Below, one piece after another: positions 32,399-41,989 of a DNA stretch of 64,000 bases (positions are counted from its first letter, which is position 1; the number at the start of each line of letters is the position of its first letter). The notes under the pieces were generated by a model. That model was not told the origin of the DNA. It worked only from the letters and a program-made list of their open reading frames with translations, and searched no databases. Source of the DNA: Dicyema japonicum (lineage: Eukaryota; Dicyemida; Rhombozoa; Dicyemidae). The stretch spans positions 912,992-976,991 of the forward strand of contig RDEW01000003.1 in the NCBI GenBank assembly GCA_011109175.1, read 5' to 3'. A program made the translations under genes and the position numbers.

Positions 32399-33715
32399 TC
32401 AACAACCTTCCTCGCCTGCCTGTTCGCCAGCCTCCTCAGGCAGGTTCGATTCTGGTTGCTGAAACAACTCCGAGAGCGCTTTGTCTAATTGAACCCTCTG
32501 CCCATATGGCATCTCAGGGCTCTGCCTCCTATACTCCAGTGTCAGGCTCTCTAGGGTCCGCTTTAACACAGTGGACTGTAGATAGGCCTGGAGCTTCCTA
32601 TCTACCCCCAACTGCTTCAGATAACCCTTGTGGTACTTTGTTGCAATTCCTTCCCACGTCATTACTATAGGAATAACGAGGACCTTGCAACCAAGCATCT
32701 GCCCCATCTCGTTTGCAAGAAAGTCATACTTCCTTTTTTTCTCCACCTCCACAGTCTGCAAACGGTCTTGAGACGTGATGCCAACCTCTATGATAAGGAC
32801 TTGGCCAGACTCCTTATCGTGTACCACAATGTCCGGTTTATTGTGCTTGACTAGCACCGAGGTACGGATAACACTGTCTACCTTAATTTGGACCCTGGTG
32901 TTCTCTACTACAGATTGCACCTTATGAGTCCGCAACTTTCTGGTGTGGCGAATACCATACTTATTGCATAGTAGAAGATGAAGACTCCTTACTACCTCGT
33001 TGTGCCTCCACACATAGTCGTGGCAGAGCATGGATCCACATCGAGTGGCTAAATGATCAACCGACATGCTCCTTGACTTACAGTGGGGACATGTATTTGT
33101 TGATCGACCCCAAAAAATATTGCGGTCTTGCATATACGTGTACAACGCCTCCGATCGAGGTGAGTTGTCACCGTATTTTAGCCATATTGTCGACGACTTA
33201 AGGTCGACATGTGGGTTGTCCAATGCTCTGAAGAGGACCTTATGAAGGCTTTTTAAGTTGATCTTTTCCATCAAATTATTATATTGTAATTCGATCAACG
33301 CCTTCACATTTACTAGCCCACCATCATCAACACCATACTTAGCAGACAAAAAAGGTCTGATAGTGCCTAGGTGGGTTGCCCGTGTTTTCTCGGTCGTTAT
33401 TATGGCGTGCTTCCTAGCAGACACACTTGACCCAGCTATCAGGGTGTCGTGCATTCGCATTAGGATACGCTCACTTAGTTGGACTACTCCACACAGTCCA
33501 CGGCCGAATTTATCACGGGGTAAATATAGTCTCTCCTTATTGGCTGCCAGCACATGGACATGGTTCTCTCTGAGTACTCCACGGATCATAACATCCATCT
33601 CATCATACTCTTTGGGCTCAAACTCCACAACACCTATGTAGTAGTTTAGCAGCGAGACAGCATACTCATTTAATGCTAGAAACAAATTCCTTGCATTTAG
33701 AGACGTCTTACACAA
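32399..33715 (-). CDS. LINE C-terminal region: zinc knuckle and PD-(D/E)XK endonuclease
   Basis: 438 codons. Residues near 210-230 form a CX2CX8HX4C zinc knuckle (CPHCKSRSMSVDHLATRC). Downstream is the restriction-like endonuclease core KPDIVVHDKE..LIIEVG followed by EVEKKRKYDFLANEM, the K..KY..L pattern of this nuclease class. The N-terminal part (RLYLPRDKFGRGLCGV) is the RT thumb/linker typical of R2-like elements. It continues the frame of the upstream RT region, from which it is separated by one stop and one slip. The domain makes the nick that primes target-primed reverse transcription (family knowledge). Confidence 0.85.
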   Translation of the reverse strand: MCKTSLNARNLFLALNEYAVSLLNYYIGVVEFEPKEYDEMDVMIRGVLRENHVHVLAANKERLYLPRDKFGRGLCGVVQLSERILMRMHDTLIAGSSVSARKHAIITTEKTRATHLGTIRPFLSAKYGVDDGGLVNVKALIELQYNNLMEKINLKSLHKVLFRALDNPHVDLKSSTIWLKYGDNSPRSEALYTYMQDRNIFWGRSTNTCPHCKSRSMSVDHLATRCGSMLCHDYVWRHNEVVRSLHLLLCNKYGIRHTRKLRTHKVQSVVENTRVQIKVDSVIRTSVLVKHNKPDIVVHDKESGQVLIIEVGITSQDRLQTVEVEKKRKYDFLANEMGQMLGCKVLVIPIVMTWEGIATKYHKGYLKQLGVDRKLQAYLQSTVLKRTLESLTLEYRRQSPEMPYGQRVQLDKALSELFQQPESNLPEEAGEQAGEEGC

Positions 33716-33899
33716 TAACGCTGCTCTTTTACGGACACCTTAAGTAATTTGTCGCTTTGTCTCAGGCATTATAAGGGACTTTGGAGATTCGGTAACACCC
33801 AGATACTTATATCCTTCGTGTTCCTCTAGGACTCTTACTAACTCGCTACATACTTGCGTGTTAGTCCCGGACTTTGAATAATTCAAATCTAGTCCTATA

Positions 33900-35304
33900 C
33901 TCTCAAAGAATTCCCTGGCATGGAGTAGAGCTCCTCGGCTGTTCGAGCATACATCTTCAGGTCATCGATAAAAAGAAGGTGATTTGTACTGAAACAAACC
34001 CCCTCACAATGAACTGGTATTTACTCAAACCGGTCATTGAGGCGGCGACTCAATGGCTCCAAACAGAGAACAAAGAGTAGCGGAGACATGCTATCCCCCA
34101 GAAGGATCCCCCTCTTGAGTTTTACCTCGCCTATCCGGTGCCTATTATAGTTCAGATGAATACTCCACCTATTCATCACAGCCACTACAAAGCTGATGAA
34201 CCACACAGGCATACACAAACTGTGTAGGCACTCGACAAGGTAAGAATGATCAACTGAATCGTAAGCCTTCTTCACATCCACCCACATAGACAAAAGTGAG
34301 TTTCCGTGAGACACAGAAAGGCATTTGTTGATCAAAGCCTGCTCTTTTGCCCCCTGACAATTTCGCACAGTTCCCAACTGATTCTCGGAGAGAATCCCAT
34401 TTGCGTCTACAAAGCTCCTGACCTCATTAGCCACCAATTTGGTCATCAGCTTATACAGGGTTGGCATGCAGGTTATCGGTCGATAATCTGCAGCAGACTG
34501 GGGGTTGTCCAGCTTTGGGATCAAATAAGTTGTCCCTGTGCATGCCCAATCAGGAATCGTTTCCGGGTTAGTGATGCTTTTCTGTAATACACGACACATA
34601 GACTCGTGTAATGAAGTGCATCTTTTGATAAAGAAATTATAAACTTTATCGACCCCGGTCGTCTTCCAATCAGGGAGATGTCTCACTACCGCCTCAAATT
34701 TCTTGCGAAAATCGAAAATTCCGCAAGATTCCGCCAAGAAAGGAGCGGCGCTGTACGGGACATTCCACGCATTTCCTCTGCGTGGTTTAGCCTCCCACAT
34801 ACTACCCCATGTGGAAAGCATTTCCGCGTCCTGCTGGGAACATACACTATGGCCATTTTCGTGTAGGCGACGGTAAAACAATCTGCGATTAAACTCAAAC
34901 AGATTATTTTCTCTCCTTCTCTTACACCGACTTTCATGTGTATAGAGTTTCCTCTTATACACCATTATTGCCCCCTCTAACTCCACCTTTGCCCTCCTCA
35001 ACTCTTTGAGGTCCCATTTGGGAACACGGAGTTTACTAATTAGCCCCTTTACTATAGCCGGTGCTTTTCCTCTAACCCCTCTCGCCACACTACTTATGTG
35101 CCCCTCCAGTGCTTCCAGCTCAGTCTGTCTCCAAGCAATCTTGGCACAGATCTGCTCCCTCCATTTACTGGGTGGTCTGGGCTTGTCCGTCAATTCCTCA
35201 TAGGTGATCTGTGCTGCATACAGCACTAGGGAGATGTCACCCAATGACCCTACTGGCTTAGCCTCCACCGCATAAGCCACAGCCTTATTGATGCAGGTTA
35301 ACAC
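33900..35304 (-). pseudogene. LINE reverse transcriptase domain, lightly broken
   Basis: RT motifs in order: WKTTGVDKVYNFFIKRC, TYLIPKLDNPQSAADYRPITCMPTLYKLM, ENQLGTVRNCQGAKEQALI, MWVDVKKAYDSVDHSYL, RGILLGDSMSPLLFVLCLEPLS, then after a TAA at 34,021-34,023 the catalytic LLFIDDLKMYA near 33,960. Motif A aspartate (VDVKKAYDS) and the FIDD catalytic box are intact. The sequence continues in the same frame after the TAA, so the stop is probably a single substitution. A one-base slip near 33,922 then moves the frame to HAREFFESIGLDLNYSKSG. Confidence 0.85.
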
Positions 35305-35786
35305 TCACCGTTAACCTTACAATGAGGAATCTTGCGGGTAAATCTACGGTCCTCAAGTGGGACATCTGCCGCTGCAGCGAGATTCCGCGCAAAGACCTCA
35401 TAAACATGCTTGAGCTGCAACGTATCACAGCTCTGGTGCTCGTGCTCTCTTTGACAGTTGTGGTCACCTGGTCCCCGCCCCTTTAGACCAGTACCCTCTT
35501 TGCCTACAGCCATCTTCTTGAGTTCACTCACAGATATAGCAGTACTGAATCTGCCACTGCAGAGCTCCGCCAAGTATGGCCATCCATTCCAGGGCATTCG
35601 AGATAGCCTGCTACGTACCTGCAGGACTACCTGCCTCGCCCATTCTTTTGGGTCATCTGCCACAACGCTCTCGGATATGGCAAGAATTACATTCATACCA
35701 TCAGGTAACGCAAGTGACCCTTCTCCTTTTTTCCTTTCAACATTTTTGCAACTCGAGAGAGTTTTAACGCACCGAATCGAACGCAC
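35298..35786 (-). CDS. LINE N-terminal region
   Basis: 162 codons upstream of the RT domain, ending in a frame change at about 35,300. It includes a Cys/His-containing segment (GDHNCQREHEHQSCDTLQLKH), but I cannot assign a standard zinc-finger spacing. The called frame opens with GTG; no ATG in frame is obvious at the start. It belongs to the element by position. Confidence 0.55.
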   Translation of the reverse strand: MRSIRCVKTLSSCKNVERKKGEGSLALPDGMNVILAISESVVADDPKEWARQVVLQVRSRLSRMPWNGWPYLAELCSGRFSTAISVSELKKMAVGKEGTGLKGRGPGDHNCQREHEHQSCDTLQLKHVYEVFARNLAAAADVPLEDRRFTRKIPHCKVNGEC

Positions 35787-35804
35787 GTTGCATGTTTATT
35801 ATCC

Positions 35805-35819
35805 CTTATTAGAATATAA
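35805..35819 (+). repeat. Target-site duplication, right copy
   Basis: CTTATTAGAATATAA, matching 32,337-32,351. It marks the 5' boundary of the LINE, whose first bases on the minus strand are GGGATAATAAACATGC. Confidence 0.75.
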
Positions 35820-35869
35820 TAATTATATATTTTAAATTATTGAAATAATATAATTTATTATTATTTTAA

Positions 35870-36130
35870 ATTAATGGGTTTTTTGTATAGATAAAATATT
35901 TTTGGATAGCTTAATGCCACGAGTGTCATTCTTTGGGCATGTTGTCCGCTCTGATTCCTGGAAAGAACCATTATGCCTTAGCAATATCATCGGGAAGAGA
36001 AGACCTGGTCGACCGAGGACTCGGTGGCTATCCACGGTACAAGACGTCACGGGATGCCTATATCAAGGCTACTCCAAATTGCGACGGTTCGGGAGAGTGG
36101 AATGCCTATATCAAGGCTAACATAAATATA
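35870..36130 (+). mobile_element. LINE C-terminal fragment
   Basis: Reads LMPRVSFFGHVVRSDS and GKRRPGRPRTRWLSTVQDVTG, the FGH..GRRxxGRPRxRW ending common in LINE polyproteins. Only this end is present. The next 1 kb (36,150-37,190) is AT-rich with no supported gene. Confidence 0.6.
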
Positions 36131-37189
36131 ATGGCACAAGTAAATAAACCATCATCCTTGACGTTCAATCGCGTTTCCCTTCTGGCTTCATTCAATTTCA
36201 TGGAATTTGAAATACGAAACTATGAGTGATCATAATCGATCATTTTACAAATAAAAACAAGATCAAATTATCGAAGGTCACTGCCTACTTTTGATAAATT
36301 ATAACCTTGCTGACTGGTCAAGTTTTGCGAGCTATATTGACATTGCAGATCTAGTTATCAAACAACGTCCAGCTCATCATTAGGGCGAATTTATTTTAAC
36401 TTTATAAATCGGAAATTTTGACCTAAAATTGACTTTATTGACCTTCAAATTTTAAAAATTTGACCTTTTTTGACTTTATGATAAATTTATCTACAAAAAA
36501 ATTTTTTTTAATATAAATAAAATTAATCAAAATCTTTATTAAAATACAGAATAATGTAATTCAAAACGTTTTCGGTCGTTAGATAGTAATTTTTCCAATA
36601 AAAAAATTTCTCTCAACAAATGTGGAAGGACACTTTTTCAGATAGTTGTATGCATATGGATAATATGTTATTTTTTCATTTTTTGTAATAGAAAGTACTT
36701 GATTGACAGTTAATCTCGATTCCAGTACTTCGAGTACGTTTAGACTTATTGGTCCACAATCAGTCAGTTTGTATAATTTATTGTTTGAGATTTTCTTTGG
36801 CAAGACTATCCAAGGAGTTTTCTTAGTTGGTCTCTGTGAAAGTCAAGTTGTTCCATAGTTATAAATGTCCCACACAAATTCCAAAAAAGATTTCCTTGTG
36901 AGTTGATAGAAAATTCAGGATATTTTCTAAAACAGAGAAAATCTTTTCAATGTCATTATTGATTGAACGCGGCAACATAGTGAATCATGATCCCACGCTA
37001 GTATTTTATTTAAAAACTCGAAAAATCAAAATCAATAAAAATTTGACGCTTTTTTGACATTACCCAAAATTTTGACTTTTTTGACTGATAACTTTTTGAT
37101 TAATATAATATTTTTGACTAAAAACTACATTTTAATAAGTTTTAAACAATTTTAAAAAAACATATCAAAAGACCCACACACAAGAAAAA

Positions 37190-37310
37190 GAAAAAAAAAG
37201 ATCATTCCTTAGTTCTACGATTAATTAACTGTTTTTTACTTAAATAAAGTGCGTGTCCTGCCTATGCGGAGCTATAAATATTATGGCTTTCGTGAAAAGG
37301 CCATTATTAT
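37190..37310 (+). repeat. SINE family 1 / LINE shared 3' tail
   Basis: GACCCACACACAAG..AAGATCATTCCTTAGTTCTACGATTAATTAACTG followed by TTACTTAAATAAAGTGCGTGTCCTGCCTATGCGGAGC and ATTATGGCTTTCGTGAAAAGGC. Nearly identical to 57,357-57,490. A shorter piece of the tail is at about 37,965-38,005. Confidence 0.65.
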
Positions 37311-37439
37311 CAATTTTTGACTTTATTGACAAAAATCGCCTACTCATCACTAAACAACATTATAAAGCAATTCTCTTCGTTCATTTTAAGAAGCTAGAAA
37401 TATATTATTCTAATGGCAACCGACTAACAGGGGATTCAA

Positions 37440-37900
37440 TTCAACAGCCAAACATTTTCAAAGAGAGAACATACTGTCGAAGGAGAATATAATAAGAATT
37501 CGTACACTAAACAAGGAGATTAACAAATATATCAGTAAAACAAACGAGAAACGCTGGACAGAACTATCAAAAGCCCTAACAGAAAATCCGTCGGTGCAAA
37601 AGGTCTGGAACAAAATCAAGTCTATCAAAATGTCTTTTGATGAACCATGGGATATCATTACAACCATATACCTTAATGAAATACTATGCTTCCATAGCAC
37701 ATAAAGACCACTCCAAAAAACACCAAGTACTCTTAAACAGAATAAAACGGAAGGGATCATACGAGTGGACCATATTTACGGGGAAGGACGTTCAGTGGCA
37801 ATATCAAAGGCCCGAAACTCCAAAGCCTGAGGTCCAGACAATATTTCAACAACGGAACTAAAGTATCTAGGACCTCTTGAACTAAAGCATCTAGGACATA
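37440..37900 (+). mobile_element. LINE fragment (endonuclease-RT linker)
   Basis: With frame changes the strand reads IRTLNKEINKYISKTNEKRWTELSKALTENPSVQKVWNKIKSI and later GPDNISTTELKYLG, the linker and RT motif-0/1 region of APE-type LINEs (consensus K..G.D.I....LK). The 38,000-38,660 flank has no gene I can support, apart from a possible LINE-tail hint (RPR/RW-like) near 38,400. Confidence 0.5.
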
Positions 37901-38669
37901 TTTACAATATCAATAAATTTGAACCTCCTTGCCTTCCCTCAACGGATTGTTAGCATAACTGTTCTCTTCTTTAAAATAAAGTGTCTCCTGCCTATACATA
38001 GAGATGGTTTTTGCAGAGATGATGATAATTTTAATATGATGATCCATGCTCCTCAAATGTTCATCAACGCTTTCTCTTTAGTCATTTCGCTTTTTTCTCA
38101 ACCTTATCAAGATTACTGGATTGGAGAATGTTCGAGAATAAAAAATATATATTTTCACTCGTTGATCGATTGAAGGTTATATTAAGGATTTAGTCGATAA
38201 ATTTGTTAATAATTTTTCCATTGGAATTGTTGCCTAAATTATTCACTATTGGCTTATTTGTTTGTGTTTAATGTTAATGTTGAACTTTTGACAGTAAATC
38301 GTTTCAAGAGCCAGACCTTTAAAGAAAAAAATAAGAGACCTTAGGAAAACATTTCGTCTTCAAGCCCGTCGCAGCTGAAACCACGTGGATTCCAGAATCC
38401 AAATCGTTTCCTACTTACATGTCATCGGATCGATAATGATAAAATAAGGAAGGACAGGACGACGAGATGGCTGATTAAACGTATAGAACAGTGGTTCTCA
38501 AGAATTTTGACCCACTCTAACTTTAACAACTTTATTAGCAAGGAAAATTAAAGGAGTTATTTGGCCTCAGTGCCGCAAGTCCTGCAAACGCTTGGACTCT
38601 CCTCTGCTCTCAGACCCCTCTTATCGTTTATTCTGTGCTGCAACATACGAGTAAATGATGCATCTCTTT

Positions 38670-38978
38670 TTAGGAAGCTTTCCATCTTTTTTTCTGCTGC
38701 ATCTCTATCGATATTACTAGCAAATTTTCATCTTCATCTAGCTTCTCGTCGAGCCTTTTGTGTAGTGCAATTTTGATCCCTGCTCTCCTCGATTTTTCAA
38801 GAATCAAGATAAAACGCTCTTTGTATGCTGTGTAGTACCATCCTTCCAGTCTATAAAGAAGTGATGGAATGATCGTGCGTGAAAAAATCAATAGAAACAT
38901 ATCCGTTTCGAGTCTCAATTTACTCGTACACAATATCAAATGGTGGGCTTTCTTCATTTTGAGTTTAAAAATTTTCAC
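38670..38978 (-). mobile_element. LINE C-terminal fragment
   Basis: ORF reading LRLETDMFLLIFSRTIIPSLLYRLEGWYYTAYKE..KSRRAGIKIALHKRLDEK. It parallels 45,590-45,916 (FERIILPSLIHGFEGWYFSPKRE..DKTRRMAIKLAFRKRDE), so both come from one LINE family; this is the post-RT region. Confidence 0.55.
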
Positions 38979-39099
38979 CCAGGGGCCAAATCAACAAATT
39001 ATTTTATTTGTAGGGGTCGCCAATTTTTTAAAAAAATTAATTAATGTAAAAAAGAAAGCAAAAGTTAAAACAATTATTAAAATTATTATTAATAATATT

Positions 39100-40310
39100 T
39101 TTGTTTTTTATTTTTTAAATTATATGACTGTAATTATTAAACATGTAAAAAATCCAGGAAAGGCTTGTGTTGGGAGAATCAAGGCTTTCTTACCAGAAAA
39201 GGATTTTCAACACGGATTCAAGAGCGATTGTTCTACATCAACGTACCTACAGAAATTAACCAACTTTATTAGAGATGGATTTTCGAACAAACCAAGGCAT
39301 TTGAAAACAGTCTTATGTTCCATTGATATTAACAAGGCCTTTGATTCTATTTGAGAAAAATATTATCAAAGAATATTTTCCAGTCCGAGACCCCGGGGAT
39401 GCTTAAACTTTGGATAACAAATTTCTTAAGTGGACGGAGGGGACGTATTTGCCTCGGAGGACTGAAATCAGTCTCGCGTCTTCTCCCAAGCCGTGTCTCC
39501 CAAGGATCTTTTTTATCTCCCATGTTATTCAATTTATATCTGGCCGACCTCCCGACACCGGAATCCAATAACGATGCTCTAACTCTCATATGCGGACGAC
39601 ATTGTTTTGGCCTCGCGTGATCGGGATATCCAAAATGCTACAGAAAGATTACAAATTAACCTGGACCGACTCAACGCCTGGTAATGAAGAACCGACTCAC
39701 GGTAAATTCCAGAAAGTCGGTCACGTCTATGTTTACTTCGGACAAAAGGTTGGGGAAGAAGACTGTCACCTTAATATTGGACAACGTTGAAATCCTCTTT
39801 AGCAAATGTCAGAAGATCCTGGGCGTGACATTGGATACGCATTTATGTTTGTCACCACACGTGGCAAACATTGTTCTGAAGTGCGAGAAGAAAATCAATG
39901 TATTGAAATGTTTATCTGGAATATGGAAGACCGGTACCCACCCGGTCTTGATGAAAATCTACAAACAATACATTGAACCATGCTTCTCGTACGCGTGTGC
40001 TTCGTGACCTTCACTATCATGGATGAATACCAAGAAAATTGAGGACGTACAAAAGAAGGTTTTCAGAGTCACGGAGCGGTGGAATTGTGGGAGACACAGA
40101 ACCGGACCGATTACTTCGGAGGCTTTCATCAAAATAAACTCCGGCATGGGGGATAGTTGTTCTGCAAATAGTCAGCCACCCAGTACGAGCTTGTGTGGGA
40201 ACGAGGGAGGAGCACTGGGAAAGGATGGGGATTTTGGTGGAACACATCGGGATCACGTGATAGTTAGTTTGGTTTTACCGTGGTCTTGGGCGTTAAATAA
40301 ATAAAATAAA
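39100..40310 (+). mobile_element. APE-type (jockey/I-like) LINE, 5'-truncated, RT domain
   Basis: Motifs in order with frame changes: LPEKDFQHGFKSDCSTSTYLQKLTNFI, LCSIDINKAFDSI, LKLWITNFLSGRRGRICLGG, SRVSQGSFLSPMLFNLYLADLP, SYADDIVLASRDRDIQNATERLQINLDRLNAW, then CQKILGVTLDTHLCLSPHVANI..INVLKCLSG and IYKQYIEPCFSYACAS. YADD is intact. It ends GTTAGTTTGGTTTTACCGTGGTCTTGGG and an A-rich tail, the same terminal block as the 9,355-9,610 repeat. The YADD frame needs one base removed, unlike the other slips in this window. Confidence 0.75.
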
Positions 40311-40331
40311 CATTTAAAAAATTATAGATAA

Positions 40332-41389
40332 TTAGGACGACAGAATGGCGAAGGCGTTACCTCTGATATCGCCATTTCGAGCCTCTGCCTCAACCAGAAT
40401 CTCTCCCGTGGCTCGCATCTTTTTGAGGCGAGTTTGCTTCCAATGCTGTGGGGAAAGGCGTCCATCTTCGCTCCAACGGTTCCAGTTGTCTCCACAGAAT
40501 GGGGGTGAAATAATAAGGGATTCGTACATACGGATCTTCTTGGCCTCCTGCGTCTCAGGAGAGTGCGTTGCCGTCAGCCATCTAACACCTGAAAAGGTGT
40601 TTACACACGTTGCGTCCCAGACGAGTGATTTTCCGTGGGAGTATGGGAACAACGTCATGCCATCCGGCCTCTTCCCGTCGCCTCTGTCTAAGCCCAAAGG
40701 TTCCAATTGGGCCGGAAATCCCGCGGCCTTGAGGGCTCGGAAAATGATGTCATTGAGGCTGCGTGACGCGGGGCTCGACCAGCACTTCGTCGGCAAGAGA
40801 TTGGATGTAAGCCTTTCGTATCAACGTCCCCGCCGCAACGGCATTTGTATCTCTGGCATATTTCAAGTCCTAGGCGCAGTGCCACCCCGATCCTCAGGCT
40901 GTTTTCGTCAAAGAGAGTCCCCAGATGTGGGCACGGAAGGGTCTCGAGCCAGACTCCATTTCCGCGATGTGCGGCCGACTTAATGGTTGCTAGTCGGTGT
41001 TGGTTGGCGCTTTTCTTGCGACCTCCAGAGTGCTCATACATGCAATTGAGTCAACTCTTCTGGAAAGCGAAGTTTGACGGGAATTCCAAGCCCAACTCAC
41101 CCCACAACTTGCAAACTCTATCAAGCTCCGAGTCCAAGGTATGTCCGGTTTTGTTGCGTAGGACTGCTTGGATCAAGCGAGTGCAGCTCGCAAGGGATGA
41201 AAAGTAGGCAGGCAGAACGGCCTCAAAGGGGGATCTTAACCCAATGCCCCCATTTCTCGCAGGCAGTTTGCACATTGTCCTGCCCAGATCATCGAATTTG
41301 ACATTCAGCATTGACTCCGCCGATCGTCTCAGAGTCCCATCAGCCGACAATAGTGCTCTCCGGTGTTCAAAACATGGTGAACATCTCAA
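40332..41389 (-). mobile_element. Endonuclease-type retroelement family, best copy
   Basis: Reading from 41,389 down: LCKLPARNGGIGLRSPFEAVLPAYFSSL, then [45 protein letters not shown], then [55 protein letters not shown] and an Ala/Arg-rich C-terminus. The RPDG..(about 14)..WDATC spacing resembles a PD-(D/E)XK nuclease core. A one-base slip near 40,757 joins RHAA to LNDIIF. Other copies: 7,440; 8,560; 19,330; 26,715; 30,627; 48,541; 53,760. The N-terminal RT part is not seen. I do not have a firm family name. Confidence 0.65.
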
Positions 41390-41989
41390 AATTTACATCA
41401 AAATAATATTTTTTTAATCTGATAATAAATTTATCGGGGCCGCAAAAAAAATCCTGGGGCCTCTGAGAACCACTGGTATAGAATCATATTAATCATCATT
41501 CCATACGTTAACTTCTGACAGATTATCTCCACCGACTTTGCTTCCATAATAGCTTTTGTGTTAAGGGACCCTATTGCATGGATCTAGCGATATGAAAAAA
41601 TGCGATATTTTTTAATAACCCAGGATAAACCTAATAGGTTACGAATGACAACGTCATCAGAGACTCATCACTGCGGAAGAGATTGTATCAGGGAAATTCT
41701 CGATCAAAGTTGTACGTATTATTTCGCATCATCACTCGTTTTCGAGTATTCGCCATTATAAGGACCCTCTACTGGAGTATGGAAGAGAGAAAACCAGCCA
41801 AGCATTTGGGGGTCTTTTTAGTTGAGTTCAATAACTCCTCTTGGAATTGAAAAAGCCAAAGAATAGAGAGGAAATCTTTCGACCAAGTATGTAGCGATGT
41901 GAGGATGTGACTACGCTACCCGATCAAAAAAATCCGATGTCACTAATTTACTCTGATTTTTAAGCCATTTAACCAATAGAATAATCTAA

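Larger units (their letters stand above)
32352..35804 (-). mobile_element. Near-full-length LINE with restriction-like endonuclease (R2/NeSL-type)
   Basis: A 3.45-kb non-LTR retrotransposon on the minus strand is bounded by a perfect 15-bp direct repeat. It has a 5' ORF region from about 35,786, reverse transcriptase at 33,900-35,300, and a C-terminal zinc knuckle plus endonuclease at 32,400-33,715, closing with a short UTR (AAATAAAGTGGGGTT). The open frames are long with only a few lesions: an in-frame TAA at 34,021, another stop just before 33,715, and a one-base slip near 33,922. The insertion therefore looks recent. The duplication and AT-rich target argue against strict rDNA specificity. 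A related fragment lies at 51,893-52,010. Confidence 0.85.

Noticed and set aside
34306-34587. Plus-strand ORFs of 60-125 codons opposite the LINE and endonuclease elements (also 33258, 35458, 40345)
   Set aside because: They are antisense shadows of clearly coding minus-strand frames and show no motifs.
32352-35804. LINE as a U2-specific or rDNA-specific element
   Set aside because: It has a 15-bp AT-rich target duplication near SSBP and is far from the U2 genes, so no site specificity is shown.
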